From Desulfuromonas thiophila (GTDB lineage: Bacteria; Desulfobacterota; Desulfuromonadia; Desulfuromonadales; Desulfuromonadaceae): DNA of 64,000 bases. The first letter of the stretch is position 1. Each line of letters begins with the position of its first letter. The position numbers and the translations under genes were made by a program. Shown in pieces: positions 17,896-28,707 of the stretch. The notes below the pieces were generated by a model that saw only the letters and a list, made by a program, of their open reading frames with translations, searched no databases and was not told the origin of the DNA. The stretch covers positions 62,001 through 126,000 of the forward strand of contig NZ_FNAQ01000002.1 of assembly GCF_900101955.1 (NCBI RefSeq), in the 5' to 3' direction.

Positions 17896-19399
17896 ACTGC
17901 TGTCTCAGATTGATGGCCGCCAGCTCAGCGGGCCGGTCGATCTGTGCCCCACCCTGCTGTGCCATGATTCGCGTCAGGTGTGCGAGGGGGCGTTGTTTTT
18001 TGCTTTGCCCGGTGCCCAGCAGGATGGCCATGCCTTCGTGCCCGCCGCTATTGCCGCCGGCGCCTGTGCCGTTGTGGTGGAACGGCCACTGCCGGTGCCA
18101 GAGTCTGTTGCTCTGATTCAGGTGGCGGACTGCCGTCGCGCCATGGCCCGGATGGCAGCGGCCTGGTACGGTTTTCCGGCCCGGCAGCTGCTTTGTATCG
18201 GGGTGACCGGCACCAACGGCAAAACCACCCTGACCTATCTGATTGAGGCGCTACTGCGCCAGGCCGGTCATCGGCCAGCGGTAATCGGTACCATCAGCAA
18301 CCGGTTTGACGGCTACAGTCAGCCGGCCAGTCATACTACCCCTGAGTCCATTGACCTGCAGGCCCTGCTGGCCGACTTCTGCCAGCGCGGCGCCACCGCT
18401 CTGGTGATGGAGGTGTCGTCCCATGCCTTGCAGCAGCAGCGGGTGTTCGGTATCGATTTTGCCATTGGCCTGTTTACCAACCTGACCCCCGAGCATCTCG
18501 ACTACCATGCCGATATGGAACAGTACTTCGCGGCCAAGCAGCGGCTGTTTTGCGGTGACATGCCGGGTTGCCGGCAGGCGGTGATTCATCTGGGTGACGC
18601 TTATGGGCAGCGGCTGTGGCAATGCCGCCCCGATGCCCTGACCGTGGCGTTGGAGCAGGATGCGGCGGTGCGGCCATTGGCGGTGCGGCAGAGCCTGGCC
18701 GGGATTGAGGCCCGGATTGCCACGCCGGCCGGGCCGGTGGAGCTGCGATCGGCCTTGGTGGGGCGCTTCAATCTGGAAAATCTGTGCTGTGCCCTGGGCG
18801 TGGGCTGCTGTCTGGGCTTGGACACGGAGGCCTTGGCCCGTGCCCTGGGACAGGTAGCGGCTGTGCCGGGCCGGCTGGAACGAATTGAAAATACCCTGGA
18901 TGCGTTGGTGCTGGTTGACTACGCCCATACCGGTGATGCGCTGGAAAAGGCCCTGCAGGCTGTCGCTGATCTGCGGCCGCGGCGGATTCTGACGGTTTTC
19001 GGCTGTGGTGGCGATCGTGACCCGCGCAAGCGGCCGGTCATGGGCGCCGTGGCCGTGGCTGCCAGCGATCTGACGGTGGTGACGTCGGACAATCCACGCA
19101 CCGAGGATCCGCTGGCGATTATTGACCAGATCTGCGCCGGTATTCGCGACCCGCGCGTGGTGCGCTGCGCGCCGGAGACAGTGCCACCGGTCGGGTCGGC
19201 CTATGTCGTGATTCCTGACCGGGCGGCAGCCATTGCCTGGGCGGTGGAGCAGCTGCGTGGCGGCGATGTGTTGCTGGTGGCCGGGAAGGGCCATGAGGAT
19301 TATCAGATCATCGGAAGCCGTAAACAGCATTTCGATGATCGTGAGCAGCTGCGCCTGGCGCTGCGGCAACGCGGCGCCCTGCCGCGGAACGGACGGTGA
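17882..19399 (+). CDS. murE: UDP-MurNAc-tripeptide synthetase MurE (meso-DAP type)
   Basis: 505 residues. ATP loop GTNGKT (110-115); the C-terminal DNPR (403-406) marks enzymes that add meso-diaminopimelate rather than lysine, fitting a Gram-negative wall. 'LVDYAHTGDALE' and 'FGCGGDRDPRKRP' are typical. It adds the third residue to UDP-MurNAc-L-Ala-D-Glu in the cytoplasm. ATG 17882 lies within the end of ftsI. Confidence 0.98.
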   Translation: MQLTELLSQIDGRQLSGPVDLCPTLLCHDSRQVCEGALFFALPGAQQDGHAFVPAAIAAGACAVVVERPLPVPESVALIQVADCRRAMARMAAAWYGFPARQLLCIGVTGTNGKTTLTYLIEALLRQAGHRPAVIGTISNRFDGYSQPASHTTPESIDLQALLADFCQRGATALVMEVSSHALQQQRVFGIDFAIGLFTNLTPEHLDYHADMEQYFAAKQRLFCGDMPGCRQAVIHLGDAYGQRLWQCRPDALTVALEQDAAVRPLAVRQSLAGIEARIATPAGPVELRSALVGRFNLENLCCALGVGCCLGLDTEALARALGQVAAVPGRLERIENTLDALVLVDYAHTGDALEKALQAVADLRPRRILTVFGCGGDRDPRKRPVMGAVAVAASDLTVVTSDNPRTEDPLAIIDQICAGIRDPRVVRCAPETVPPVGSAYVVIPDRAAAIAWAVEQLRGGDVLLVAGKGHEDYQIIGSRKQHFDDREQLRLALRQRGALPRNGR

Positions 19400-19405
19400 C
19401 GCAGG

Positions 19406-20797
19406 ATGCAATGGAGCTGTCAGCAAATTCTGGACATCGTGGGTGGGCGTCTGGTCGGTGCCGGCCAGGCGACGGTGTTGCCACAGCTGGTAACGGGCGT
19501 ATCGACCGATAGCCGGACCCTGCAGTCAGGTGATCTGTTCATTCCGCTCCGTGGTCCCCATTATGACGGTCACGATTATCTGCGCCAAGCCGTCGAGCAT
19601 GGTGCGGCGGCCTGCCTGAGCGAGGAGGTGGTTGGTGGTCTGCCCGTGCCGGTGATCCAGGTCGGCAATTGCCTGACGGCTCTGGGGCAGTTGGCCCGTT
19701 CGGTGCGGCGTGGTTTTGCCGGGCCGGTGGCGGCCATCACCGGCACCAGCGGCAAAACCTCGACCAAGGAAATGCTGGCCAGCATCCTCTCTTTGCGCGA
19801 GGAGGGCCTGCGCACTCTGGGCAACTACAACAATCTGATCGGGCTGCCCCTGACCCTGTGCCGGCTGGAGAGTGCTCATCGCTTTATGGTGCTGGAAATG
19901 GGCATGAGTGCGCCGGGTGAAATCGATCAGCTGGCGCGGATCGCCGAACCAACCCTGGCTATTATCACCAATATCGGAGCCGGGCACCTGCAGGGACTTG
20001 GCAGTGTCCGTGGCGTGGCGCGGGCCAAGGCCGAACTGCTGGCTCATCTCAAGCCGGGCAGTCTGGCCCTGCTCAATGCCGATGATCCCGAGCTGATGCG
20101 CCTGAGCCTGCCTGCCGGTGTGATTCGCCAGACCTTTGGCCTGGGTGCCACAGCCGACGTCAGGGCCACTGACCTGCGACCGGGTCGCGCCATGCAGTTT
20201 TGTCTGCACTGTCCGGCCGGCAGTGTCGAACTGACATTGCCACTGCCGGGTCGTCACCAGGTGTACAACGCGTTGGCGGCGGCCGCTGCGGCTCTGCATC
20301 TGGGGCGTGACCTGGAAGAGGTTGTCGCGGGGTTGCAGCGTGTTCGCATGGCTGCGGCGCGACTGGAGGTGCGTGAACTCAGTGACGGCACCACTTTGCT
20401 GGATGATAGCTACAACGCCAATCCGCAGTCGATGCAGGCGGCCCTGGAGGTGCTGCATAGCTGGCCCTGTCGTGGTCGCCGGATTGCCGTACTGGCCGAT
20501 ATGCTGGAGTTGGGTGAAGCGGCGGCCGGCTGTCATGAGGATGTTGGTGCCTTTGCTGCGGCGCGGGTGGACTATCTGCTGGCACTGGGGAACTACCGTG
20601 AGGCGCTGCTTGGTGGCGCTGCTCGTGCCGGCCTGGCGCTCGACTGCTGCCTGGCCTGCGACAGCCATGATGCCATGGCTCGCTGGCTGGCTGAACAGGT
20701 GCGGCCGGATGATTGTGTGCTGGTCAAGGGATCGCGCGGCATGCGGATGGAAACCGTCGTCGAATTTCTGTTGCGCCAGGCGGGTAAAGTCGCGTAA
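19406..20797 (+). CDS. murF: UDP-MurNAc-tripeptide:D-Ala-D-Ala ligase MurF
   Basis: 463 residues. Mur ligase fold with GTSGKT (113-118), 'VLEMGMSAPGEIDQLARIAEP' and 'LDDSYNANPQSM', which are MurF signatures. It adds D-Ala-D-Ala to complete the UDP-MurNAc-pentapeptide. Starts 6 bases after murE. Confidence 0.98.
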   Translation: MQWSCQQILDIVGGRLVGAGQATVLPQLVTGVSTDSRTLQSGDLFIPLRGPHYDGHDYLRQAVEHGAAACLSEEVVGGLPVPVIQVGNCLTALGQLARSVRRGFAGPVAAITGTSGKTSTKEMLASILSLREEGLRTLGNYNNLIGLPLTLCRLESAHRFMVLEMGMSAPGEIDQLARIAEPTLAIITNIGAGHLQGLGSVRGVARAKAELLAHLKPGSLALLNADDPELMRLSLPAGVIRQTFGLGATADVRATDLRPGRAMQFCLHCPAGSVELTLPLPGRHQVYNALAAAAAALHLGRDLEEVVAGLQRVRMAAARLEVRELSDGTTLLDDSYNANPQSMQAALEVLHSWPCRGRRIAVLADMLELGEAAAGCHEDVGAFAAARVDYLLALGNYREALLGGAARAGLALDCCLACDSHDAMARWLAEQVRPDDCVLVKGSRGMRMETVVEFLLRQAGKVA

Positions 20798-20827
20798 AAG
20801 AGCGTTTTTCGCCAGAGGAAGGCCCTC

Positions 20828-21904
20828 ATGCTCTATCATCTGCTCTATCCGCTGCACACGGAATTCTCGGCATTGTATGTGTTTCGGTTCATCACCTTCC
20901 GGACCATTTATGCCACCATCACGGCGTTGCTGCTGTCTTTTATGCTCGGGCCCTGGGTGATTGACCGGCTTAGCCGGTTGCAGATTGGCCAGACCATTCG
21001 CAAGGTCGGACCCGAGTCGCATTTCAAGAAGGAGGGAACGCCCACCATGGGCGGCACCCTGATTCTGATCGCCATCGTTGTTCCCACCCTGTTGTGGGCT
21101 GACCTGACGAATCGCTATGTCTGGATCGCTCTCTTTGTCACGGTGGGCTACGGTGTGATCGGTTTTATCGATGACTACAAAAAGGTCAAGTGGAAGAATT
21201 CCGATGGCCTGAGCGCGCGTGGCAAATTGCTGTGGCAGCTGCTGATTGCCGCCGTTGCCGGATTGACGCTGTTGCAGGGGACCGGATTTTCGACCCATCT
21301 GAGTGTGCCTTTTTTCAAAGGGCTCAACCCCGAACTGGGGCTGCTGTATCTGGGGCTGATCCTGCTGGTCGTGGTGGGTTCAGGCAATGCCGTCAACCTG
21401 ACCGACGGTCTTGACGGTCTGGCCATCGGGCCGATGATCATCGCCGCCGCTGCCTACCTGCTGTTCGCCTATCTGGCCGGTAACGCCCGCCTGGCGACCT
21501 ACCTGCAGATCAGCGGTGTGCCCGGTGCCGGTGAACTGGCCATTCTTTGTGGTGCCATGGTGGGTGCCGGTCTGGGCTTTCTCTGGTTCAACAGCTATCC
21601 GGCGCAGGTGTTCATGGGTGACGTCGGCAGTCTGTCGCTGGGTGGCGCGCTGGGTATCATCGCGGTGATTGTCAAACAGGAGCTGGTGCTGGTCATTGTT
21701 GGCGGCATCTTCGTGGTTGAGGCGCTGTCGGTTATTGTTCAGGTGGCCTCGTTTCGTCTGTTGGGTCGGCGGGTGTTCCGTATGGCGCCGCTGCACCATC
21801 ATTTCGAGCTCAAAGGCTGGCCGGAGCCCAAGGTGATTGTCCGATTCTGGATCATCAGCATTGTGCTGGCGCTGGTGGCCCTGTCGACCCTGAAGCTGAG
21901 GTGA
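20828..21904 (+). CDS. mraY: Phospho-MurNAc-pentapeptide transferase MraY
   Basis: 358 residues, about ten membrane segments. The Asp-rich catalytic loops are present: 'GFIDDYKKV', '[13 protein letters not shown]' and '[13 protein letters not shown]', plus '[18 protein letters not shown]' near the C-terminus. MraY makes lipid I from undecaprenyl phosphate. AGAGGAAGG precedes the ATG. The N-terminal '[21 protein letters not shown]' matches the family. Confidence 0.98.
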   Translation: MLYHLLYPLHTEFSALYVFRFITFRTIYATITALLLSFMLGPWVIDRLSRLQIGQTIRKVGPESHFKKEGTPTMGGTLILIAIVVPTLLWADLTNRYVWIALFVTVGYGVIGFIDDYKKVKWKNSDGLSARGKLLWQLLIAAVAGLTLLQGTGFSTHLSVPFFKGLNPELGLLYLGLILLVVVGSGNAVNLTDGLDGLAIGPMIIAAAAYLLFAYLAGNARLATYLQISGVPGAGELAILCGAMVGAGLGFLWFNSYPAQVFMGDVGSLSLGGALGIIAVIVKQELVLVIVGGIFVVEALSVIVQVASFRLLGRRVFRMAPLHHHFELKGWPEPKVIVRFWIISIVLALVALSTLKLR

Positions 21905-21908
21905 GGCG

Positions 21909-23276
21909 ATGGATGACCTGAAGGGGAAACGGGTGCTGGTGGTCGGCGGTGGCAGCAGTGGCGTGGCGGCCGCCAATCTGTGTCTCAGGCGTGGCGCCTG
22001 TGTCAGCCTCACGGACTGTCGCACTGTCGCTGAATTGTCTCATCTGGATCAGCTGCTGCCGGAGGTCGGGCGTGATCTTGGCGGCCACAGCGCTGCATTG
22101 TTCGCTGGTGCCGACCTGCTGGTGCTCAGTCCCGGGGTGCCACAAGATCTGCCCCTGATCCGGCAGGCGGTGGCGCGGGGAGTGCCGCTGTGGGGTGAGG
22201 TTGAACTGGCCAGCCGCTTTCTGACCGCGCCGATTCTGGCCGTAAGCGGCACCAATGGCAAATCGACGACCACCTGTCTGCTCGGTGCCATGCTGACGGC
22301 TGCCGGCAAGCGGGTGTTTGTCGGTGGCAATCTGGGCACACCGCTGTGCGCCGCAGTTGACCAGCCGTGGGATGCGCTGGTGGTTGAACTGTCGTCCTTT
22401 CAGCTGGAAACCATCGTGCGTTTCCGGCCGGCGATCAGTGTGCTGCTCAATATCAGTCCCGACCATCTTGACCGTTATGCCGACATGGCTGCCTACTGTA
22501 CCGCCAAGGGCCGGCTGTTTCTCAACCAGGGGCCGGATTCTGTGCTGGTGCTCAATGCCGATGACGCGGCGGTGCTTGATCTGGCCGATGGCTGTCCGGC
22601 ACGGCGCTGGCTGTTCTCTCTGCAACGCCCTTTGGCTCAGGGCCTTTCCTACGCTGCCGGTCGGATTGAAGTCCGATGGGATGGCCAGCAGCTGTTCCTG
22701 GATACTGACCAGCTGCAGTTGCGTGGTTTGCACAATGTTGAAAATGTGATGGCGGCCCTGGCGGCGGCACTGGCCTTTGGCGTGGCGCCGGCAACTGCCT
22801 GGCAGGCGGCTTGCGCTTTTCGCGGTCTGCCGCACCGGATGGAACTGGTGCGCCATCTGGCCGGGGTGCGCTGGTATAACGATTCGAAGGGAACCAATAT
22901 CGGCAGTGTGCTCAAGAGCCTGGCCGGGCTCAGTGGCCCGATCACCCTGATTGCTGGCGGCAAGGACAAGGGCGGCGATTACGGCCTGCTGCGGCCGCTG
23001 CTGGCGCAAAAACGGCCACAGCTGGTTCTGCTTGGCGCAGCCGCCGAGCGTATGGCGCAGTCCTGGAGTGATCTTTGTGCCATTGAGCGGGCGACCAGCT
23101 TGGAGCAAGCGGTACAGCTGGCATGGCGGCTGACACCGGCCGGCGGGTCGGTACTGCTGTCGCCTGGCTGTTCCAGTTTTGATATGTTCCGCAGTTTCGA
23201 GGAGCGCGGGGAGCGGTTTGTCGCGGCAGTCGAGGCGCTGCCGGAGCAGGATTATGAGCCGGCGACTGACCGCTGA
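21909..23276 (+). CDS. murD: UDP-MurNAc-L-alanine:D-glutamate ligase MurD
   Basis: 455 residues. The N-terminal Rossmann-like part ('VLVVGGGSSGVAAANL') is followed by the ATP loop GTNGKST, the metal-binding region, and 'WYNDSKGTNIGSVLKSL', which is diagnostic of MurD. It adds D-Glu to UDP-MurNAc-L-Ala. The 3' end overlaps the ftsW start by 23 bases. Confidence 0.98.
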   Translation: MDDLKGKRVLVVGGGSSGVAAANLCLRRGACVSLTDCRTVAELSHLDQLLPEVGRDLGGHSAALFAGADLLVLSPGVPQDLPLIRQAVARGVPLWGEVELASRFLTAPILAVSGTNGKSTTTCLLGAMLTAAGKRVFVGGNLGTPLCAAVDQPWDALVVELSSFQLETIVRFRPAISVLLNISPDHLDRYADMAAYCTAKGRLFLNQGPDSVLVLNADDAAVLDLADGCPARRWLFSLQRPLAQGLSYAAGRIEVRWDGQQLFLDTDQLQLRGLHNVENVMAALAAALAFGVAPATAWQAACAFRGLPHRMELVRHLAGVRWYNDSKGTNIGSVLKSLAGLSGPITLIAGGKDKGGDYGLLRPLLAQKRPQLVLLGAAAERMAQSWSDLCAIERATSLEQAVQLAWRLTPAGGSVLLSPGCSSFDMFRSFEERGERFVAAVEALPEQDYEPATDR

Positions 23277-24363
23277 TCCAACACTGCTGATCCTGACGGT
23301 AGCGCTGACCTGCTTCGGCGTACTGATGGTCTACTCGGCCTCGTCGATCATGGCCCTGCGTGACTATGGCGATGGCTTTTATTTTCTCAAGCGCCAGGGC
23401 AGCTATGCCCTGATTGGCCTGAGCCTGATGGTGGCGGCCATGCACATCGACTACCATCTGTGGCGCCGGCTGGCCTTTGTGCTGCTGATTGTCAGTACCC
23501 TGCTGCTGGCCGCCGTGTTCTTGCCAGGCATTGGCCTGAGTGCCGGCGGGGCGGCACGCTGGATCCGGCTGCCGGGTTTTTCCTTCCAGCCGTCCGAGGC
23601 GGCCAAGGTGGCGCTGATCTTCTATCTGGCCCACTCGGCAACGCGCAAGGAGGACCGCCTCAAGGATTTCAGGTATGGCTTTGTGCCCTACATGCTGGTG
23701 TTGGCGGTCTGGCTGCTGCTGTTGCTGGCGCAGCGTGATCTGGGCGGCGCGGTCATCATGACGCTGGTGACCGGCACCATGCTGCTGGTGGCCGGTACGC
23801 GCTGGCGTTATCTGTTCCTCAGCGTGGCCACGGCTGGCCCTCTGTTTGTTTACATGATCCTGAGCGAGGAGTACCGCCGCAAGCGGATTCTGGCTTTTCT
23901 CGATCCCTGGGATGATCCCCTCAATACTGGCTTTCAGATCATCCAGAGCTGGATGGGTTTCGGCCTGGGAGGCTGGTTTGGCGCAGGGTTGGGAGAGGGA
24001 CAGCAGAAGCTGTTTTATCTGCCGGAAGCCCATACCGATTTCATTTTCTCGGTGATCGGTGAGGAACTCGGCTTTATCGTGGCGCTGTTGCTGATTGGCA
24101 TGTTTCTTACTCTGGTACTGCGCGGATTGCAGATTGCCCGTCGGGCTCAGGACGGATTCGGTCGACTCTGTGCTTTTGGTATCAGTTTGCTGCTGGGTCT
24201 GCAGGCGTTTGCCAACATGGCCGTGGTGATGGGGCTGGTGCCCAACAAGGGGCTGGTGCTACCGCTGATTTCCTATGGTGGCAGCAGTCTGCTCTGTACC
24301 CTGTTCAGTCTGGGAGTGCTCTTGAATATTTCAGCCCAACCGGCCGCTGGCGGCCAGCCATGA
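23254..24363 (+). CDS. ftsW: Septal peptidoglycan polymerase FtsW (SEDS family)
   Basis: 369 residues with about ten membrane segments. SEDS signatures: 'VYSASS', 'FQPSEAAKVALIFYLA', 'DLGGAVIM', 'GAGLGEGQQKLFYLPEAHTDFIFSVIGEELG' in two conserved parts, and 'GLVLPLISYGGSS' near the end. FtsW polymerises glycan strands with FtsI. ATG 23254 lies inside murD; an upstream in-frame ATG at 23179 would only extend further into murD. It is coupled to murG by an ATGA overlap. Confidence 0.97.
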   Translation: MSRRLTADPTLLILTVALTCFGVLMVYSASSIMALRDYGDGFYFLKRQGSYALIGLSLMVAAMHIDYHLWRRLAFVLLIVSTLLLAAVFLPGIGLSAGGAARWIRLPGFSFQPSEAAKVALIFYLAHSATRKEDRLKDFRYGFVPYMLVLAVWLLLLLAQRDLGGAVIMTLVTGTMLLVAGTRWRYLFLSVATAGPLFVYMILSEEYRRKRILAFLDPWDDPLNTGFQIIQSWMGFGLGGWFGAGLGEGQQKLFYLPEAHTDFIFSVIGEELGFIVALLLIGMFLTLVLRGLQIARRAQDGFGRLCAFGISLLLGLQAFANMAVVMGLVPNKGLVLPLISYGGSSLLCTLFSLGVLLNISAQPAAGGQP

Positions 24364-25439
24364 GAGTGCTGATTGCCGGCGGTGGGACCGGCGGCCATGT
24401 GTTCCCGGCCCTGGCCATCGCCGAGGCCCTGCAGCAGCAGGAACCGGCCGCGCAGGTCGAATTTTTCGGCGTGTCCCGTGGGCTTGAAGCCCGCGCGGTG
24501 CCAGCCCGTGGCTTTGCCATCCATCTGGTCGAATTGCAGGGCTTTGCCGGCCAGTCGCTTTGGCGGCAGCTGCTGCTGCTACCGCAGTTGGCCCGCACCC
24601 TGGTGCAGGCGCTCGGCCTGTTGCGCCGCTTTCGCCCCGGGCTGGTGCTGGGCGTGGGCGGTTACGCCTCCCTGCCGGCCGTGCTGGCGGCTGGTCTGTT
24701 GCGGATTCCGGTGGTGCTGCATGAGCAGAATGCCTGTCCTGGTCTGGCCAATCGGCTGGCGGCCCGTTGGGCTCGTTGTATCTGCGTGGCCATGGCCGAG
24801 GCGGAGCATGCCTTTGGTCGACGGCGGGTGGTGCTGACCGGCAATCCGGTGCGGCAGGAGTTGTTCGACCTGCCCGCTGTGGCATCTACGCCGAGTCGTC
24901 TGCTGGTGTTTGGCGGCAGCCAGGGTGCCGCCGTGCTCAATCGGGTGCTGCCGGCAGCATTGGCTCTGGTGCGGCGGCAGCTGCCGCAGTTGCAGGTGCT
25001 GCATCAGACCGGCAGCCGTGAGGTGGCTGACGTGCGTCAGGCCTACAGTGAACAGGGTTGCGGTGACGGGGTGGAGGTGGTTCCCTTCATTGAAGACATG
25101 GCCGCTGCCTATGCCTCGGCTTCTCTGGTGGTCTGCCGTGCCGGCGCTACCAGCATCGCGGAGCTGACCGCCTGTGGTCGGCCGGCGATCCTGATACCAT
25201 TGCCGACGGCGGCGGGTGATCACCAGCGGCGCAATGCCGAGGCCCTGCAGCGCGCCGGCGCAGCGCGTCTGTTGCCGCAGGCGGAACTGACGGCGGCGCA
25301 CCTGGCGGAAATGCTGGTGGCGCTGTTGCATAATCGCGCTGAATTGGCCATGATGGCGGCGCAGGCGCGGACACTGGCCATGCCACAGGCGGCTGCTGGG
25401 GTCGCCCGAATTTGTCTGCAGCTGGCGAAGGAGCGTTAG
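24360..25439 (+). CDS. murG: Lipid II synthase MurG (GlcNAc transferase)
   Basis: 359 residues, GT28 family. The N-terminal '[20 protein letters not shown]' binds the lipid/diphosphate side; '[13 protein letters not shown]', '[12 protein letters not shown]' and '[24 protein letters not shown]' complete the set. MurG adds GlcNAc to lipid I at the inner face of the membrane. The start overlaps ftsW (ATGA). Confidence 0.98.
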   Translation: MRVLIAGGGTGGHVFPALAIAEALQQQEPAAQVEFFGVSRGLEARAVPARGFAIHLVELQGFAGQSLWRQLLLLPQLARTLVQALGLLRRFRPGLVLGVGGYASLPAVLAAGLLRIPVVLHEQNACPGLANRLAARWARCICVAMAEAEHAFGRRRVVLTGNPVRQELFDLPAVASTPSRLLVFGGSQGAAVLNRVLPAALALVRRQLPQLQVLHQTGSREVADVRQAYSEQGCGDGVEVVPFIEDMAAAYASASLVVCRAGATSIAELTACGRPAILIPLPTAAGDHQRRNAEALQRAGAARLLPQAELTAAHLAEMLVALLHNRAELAMMAAQARTLAMPQAAAGVARICLQLAKER

Positions 25440-25446
25440 TTCGTTT

Positions 25447-26829
25447 ATGTACGGCAGATTTCGTAATATTCATTTCGTCGGTATCGGCGGTATTGGCATG
25501 AGCGGCATTGCCGAGGTTCTGCTTAATCTCGGATATGAGGTCAGTGGTTCGGATCTGCGCTCAAGTGAGCAGACCCGTCACCTCGAACATCTGGGTGGCC
25601 GCTGTTATATTGGCCATGTTGCCGAGCAGGTGCACCAAGCCCAGGTAGTGGTGACCAGCAGCGCGGTCCCGGCCGACAATGTCGAGGTTCGCGAGGCCCA
25701 GCGGCTGAAGATTCCGGTGATTCCGCGGGCCGAGATGCTGGCCGAATTGATGCGCCTTAAATACGGTATTGCCATCGCCGGCACCCACGGCAAGACCACC
25801 ACCACCAGCATGGTGGCGACCCTGTTGTCCCATGCCGGCATTGATCCGACTGCGGTGGTGGGCGGGCGGCTCAATGCGCTGGGCACCAACGCCAAACTGG
25901 GCCAGGGGCCCTTCATGGTGGTGGAGGCCGACGAGTCCGACGGCTCGTTTCTCAGGCTGTCACCGACCATTGCCGTGGTCACCAATATCGACCGCGATCA
26001 TCTTGACTATTACGCCGATCTCGACGCCATCCGCCAGGTGTTTGTTGATTTCGTCAACAAGATCCCGTTTTACGGTCTGGCGGTGCTCTGTCTCGATGAT
26101 GCCAATGTTCAGGCCATGCTGCCGCAGGTGCACAAACGTTTTGTTACCTATGGTCTGAGTCCACAGGCGGATTATTACGCCACCGATATTGTTCAGGCGG
26201 CCGGTGGTCTGGATTTCACCGTCTGTCAGGCCGGAGAAAAACGCGAACGGCTGCGACTGGAGATGCCGGGCCAGCACAATGTGCTCAACGCACTGGCCGC
26301 CTTGGCGGTGGCACGCGAGCTTGATGTGCCCTTTGCCACCATTCGCGAGGGTTTTGCCGCCTTTGCCGGTGTGCAGCGGCGTTTCCAGATCAAGTATGAT
26401 CAGGCGGTGATGGTGGTGGATGATTATGGCCATCACCCGGCGGAGATTCGGGCCACGCTGGCGGCGGCGCGGGCCGGTTGGGATCGACGGCTGGTGGTGG
26501 TGTTCCAGCCCCACCGTTACAGTCGTACCCGGGCCCTGTTCGATGAGTTTGTGACCGCGTTTTATCAGGCCGATGTGTTGCTGGTGCTGGATGTCTACGC
26601 CGCTGGCGAGCCGGCCGACCCGGCCGTCTGCAGTGCTGCGCTGGTAGCGGCCATCGCCAATCATGGCCACCGGGCGGCCTGCTACTGCGCGTCGGCAGCA
26701 CAGGCGCTGCAACAGCTGTGCGAACTGTTGCAACCTGGCGATCTGATGATAACCTTAGGGGCTGGCAATGTCTGGCAGCTGGGTGAAGAATTGATCGCCA
26801 CCCTGCCGCCGGCGGACCCGGCAGCGTGA
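25447..26829 (+). CDS. murC: UDP-MurNAc:L-alanine ligase MurC
   Basis: 460 residues. Starts '[25 protein letters not shown]', then the ATP loop GTHGKTTT and '[11 protein letters not shown]', both specific to MurC. It adds the first peptide residue, L-Ala. It follows murG by 7 bases and overlaps murB with GTGA. Confidence 0.98.
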   Translation: MYGRFRNIHFVGIGGIGMSGIAEVLLNLGYEVSGSDLRSSEQTRHLEHLGGRCYIGHVAEQVHQAQVVVTSSAVPADNVEVREAQRLKIPVIPRAEMLAELMRLKYGIAIAGTHGKTTTTSMVATLLSHAGIDPTAVVGGRLNALGTNAKLGQGPFMVVEADESDGSFLRLSPTIAVVTNIDRDHLDYYADLDAIRQVFVDFVNKIPFYGLAVLCLDDANVQAMLPQVHKRFVTYGLSPQADYYATDIVQAAGGLDFTVCQAGEKRERLRLEMPGQHNVLNALAALAVARELDVPFATIREGFAAFAGVQRRFQIKYDQAVMVVDDYGHHPAEIRATLAAARAGWDRRLVVVFQPHRYSRTRALFDEFVTAFYQADVLLVLDVYAAGEPADPAVCSAALVAAIANHGHRAACYCASAAQALQQLCELLQPGDLMITLGAGNVWQLGEELIATLPPADPAA

Positions 26830-27758
26830 AGCTCGACGGCGCCTGCGCCGAACAGCTGCGCCTTGAGCTGCGTGGCACGGTGGCCGCGCAGGTGCCGCTG
26901 GCGCCACTCACCCGCTGGCGCATCGGTGGACCGGCCGAATTGCTGGTGCGGCCTGCCGACCGCGATGATGCCCTGCATCTGTTTGCTCTCGTTGCGCAGC
27001 AGGGCTGGCCTTATTGCCTGCTCGGCGGTGGCAGCAACTTGCTGGTGGCTGATGCCGGCGTGGCCGGGCTGGTGATCCAACTGGATGCTGTGCGCCTGCT
27101 GGAAGAGCCGCGCCCCGCCTGTCTGCGGCTGGGCGCCGGCTGGCCGCTGCCCCGTCTGATTGCCGAAACGGTCCGGCGTGGTCTTGCCGGGCTGGAGCAC
27201 CTGGCCGGAATTCCCGGTACGGTTGGCGGCGCCGTGGTGATGAATGCCGGGGTCGCCGCCGGTTGTTTCGGACAGCGGGTGCAGCGCGTACTGGTGGTGG
27301 AGGATGGCCTGGCCCGCTGGTGGTCAGCGGCGGATTGTGCCTTCGCCTACCGCGACAGCGCCCTGGGAGGCCGGCGCGTGGTTCTGGAGGTGGAACTGGA
27401 ACTTGCTCCCAGCACCTCGGCGGAACTGGCGGCGCGGCGCGAGGCGGCCCTGCGGCACCGCCGGCAAGCCCAGCGGGTTGGCTGGCCCAATGCCGGCAGT
27501 GTCTTTCGCAACCCTCCCGGGTACAGCGCCTGGCAGCTGATTGCCGCCTGCGGCCTGCGGGGTGAGCGGTGCGGCGATGCTCAAGTCAGCGAACAGCACT
27601 GCAATTTCATCGTCAATCGGGGAACGGCTACGGCGGCTGAGGTGCTGACGCTGATACGTCGGGTGCAGCAGCGAGTGGCGGGGGCCACGGGGATTTGTCT
27701 GGAGCCGGAGATTCATTTTCTCGGCGACTTTGGAGCCATGGATGACGCAAACAGCTAA
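26826..27758 (+). CDS. murB: UDP-N-acetylenolpyruvoylglucosamine reductase MurB
   Basis: 310 residues, GTG start overlapping the murC stop. FAD-binding features '[18 protein letters not shown]', '[12 protein letters not shown]' and '[15 protein letters not shown]'; the catalytic serine in '[11 protein letters not shown]' and the glutamate in 'LEPEIHFLG' are present. It makes UDP-MurNAc with NADPH. The order murC-murB-ddl is standard. The last 17 bases overlap ddl. Confidence 0.97.
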   Translation: MKLDGACAEQLRLELRGTVAAQVPLAPLTRWRIGGPAELLVRPADRDDALHLFALVAQQGWPYCLLGGGSNLLVADAGVAGLVIQLDAVRLLEEPRPACLRLGAGWPLPRLIAETVRRGLAGLEHLAGIPGTVGGAVVMNAGVAAGCFGQRVQRVLVVEDGLARWWSAADCAFAYRDSALGGRRVVLEVELELAPSTSAELAARREAALRHRRQAQRVGWPNAGSVFRNPPGYSAWQLIAACGLRGERCGDAQVSEQHCNFIVNRGTATAAEVLTLIRRVQQRVAGATGICLEPEIHFLGDFGAMDDANS

Positions 27759-28680
27759 AAAAATCGCCGAACCCGTTGCCGTTCTCTGTGGCGGCCGTTC
27801 GGCCGAACGTGAGGTTTCGCTGCGCAGTGGCGCCGCAGTTCTCAAGGCCCTGCAGCAGCGGGGCTACCGGGCGCTTGCGCTTGATGCGGCAGAGGATCTG
27901 CCAGACCAACTGCGCCGCCATGAAATCGCCACGGCTTTTCTGGCCCTGCACGGGCGACATGGTGAGGATGGCACGGTGCAGGGGTTGCTGGAAATCATGG
28001 GGATTCCCTACACGGGCAGCGGTGTGCTGGCCTCGGCTCTGGCGATGGATAAGGCCATGGCCAAGCAGATTGTTGCTGCCGCTGGCGTCACGACACCGGC
28101 GGCCCGATTGCTGGAGGCCTCTGCCGATGAGGCCGCCTGTACCGCTTTCTGTCAGCAGCAGACCCGTTGGCCCTGTGTGGTCAAGCCGGTGCGCGAAGGT
28201 TCAACCCTCGGTATCAGCCTGGTACGGCAGACCGACGCTTTGGCCGAGGCCGTAGCCCAGGCCCGCCGCTATGATCGGCGCGTTTTGGTGGAGGATTACA
28301 TCGCTGGCCGCGAGGTGACGGTGGCGGTTCTCTGTGGCGAGGCGCTACCGATAGTCGAGGTGCAGGCACCGCAGGGTTTTTACGATTATCAGGCCAAGTA
28401 CACCCCGGGGCAGACGAATTATCTGGTGCCGGCACCGCTGGAGGCCGGCTGTTATCGCGCTATCCAGCAGGCCGCAGTGCGCAGCAGTCAGGCCCTGGGC
28501 TGCCGGGGCGCGGTGCGGATCGATTTTATGGTGGCTGAGGAGGCGTTTTACTTTCTGGAAGCCAACACCATCCCCGGCATGACCGAAACCAGCCTGTTGC
28601 CCAAGGCTGCTGCCTGTGTCGGTATGGATTTTGCAGACTTGGTCGAGCGCCTGCTGGCGGACGCTTCTCTCGACCGCTGA
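27742..28680 (+). CDS. ddl: D-alanine-D-alanine ligase
   Basis: 312 residues, ATP-grasp fold of the DdlB type. 'VLCGGRSAEREVSLRSG', 'ALHGRHGEDGTVQGLLEIMGIPYTGSGV', 'KPVREGSTLGIS' and 'EANTIPGMTETSLLPKAA' are the family signatures. The Tyr in 'YDYQAKYTPG' region matches D-Ala-D-Ala rather than D-Ala-D-Lac ligases. ATG 27742 has GGAG 6 bases upstream; a TTG at 27730 is a less likely alternative. Confidence 0.97.
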   Translation: MTQTAKKIAEPVAVLCGGRSAEREVSLRSGAAVLKALQQRGYRALALDAAEDLPDQLRRHEIATAFLALHGRHGEDGTVQGLLEIMGIPYTGSGVLASALAMDKAMAKQIVAAAGVTTPAARLLEASADEAACTAFCQQQTRWPCVVKPVREGSTLGISLVRQTDALAEAVAQARRYDRRVLVEDYIAGREVTVAVLCGEALPIVEVQAPQGFYDYQAKYTPGQTNYLVPAPLEAGCYRAIQQAAVRSSQALGCRGAVRIDFMVAEEAFYFLEANTIPGMTETSLLPKAAACVGMDFADLVERLLADASLDR

Positions 28681-28707
28681 GTCGAGGCGCTGCGAACCTT
28701 GGCCGCC

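Noticed and set aside
19526-21298. Long minus-strand open frame opposite murF and mraY (590 codons)
   Set aside because: Antisense to two conserved genes, with a composition typical of reversed GC-rich coding sequence.
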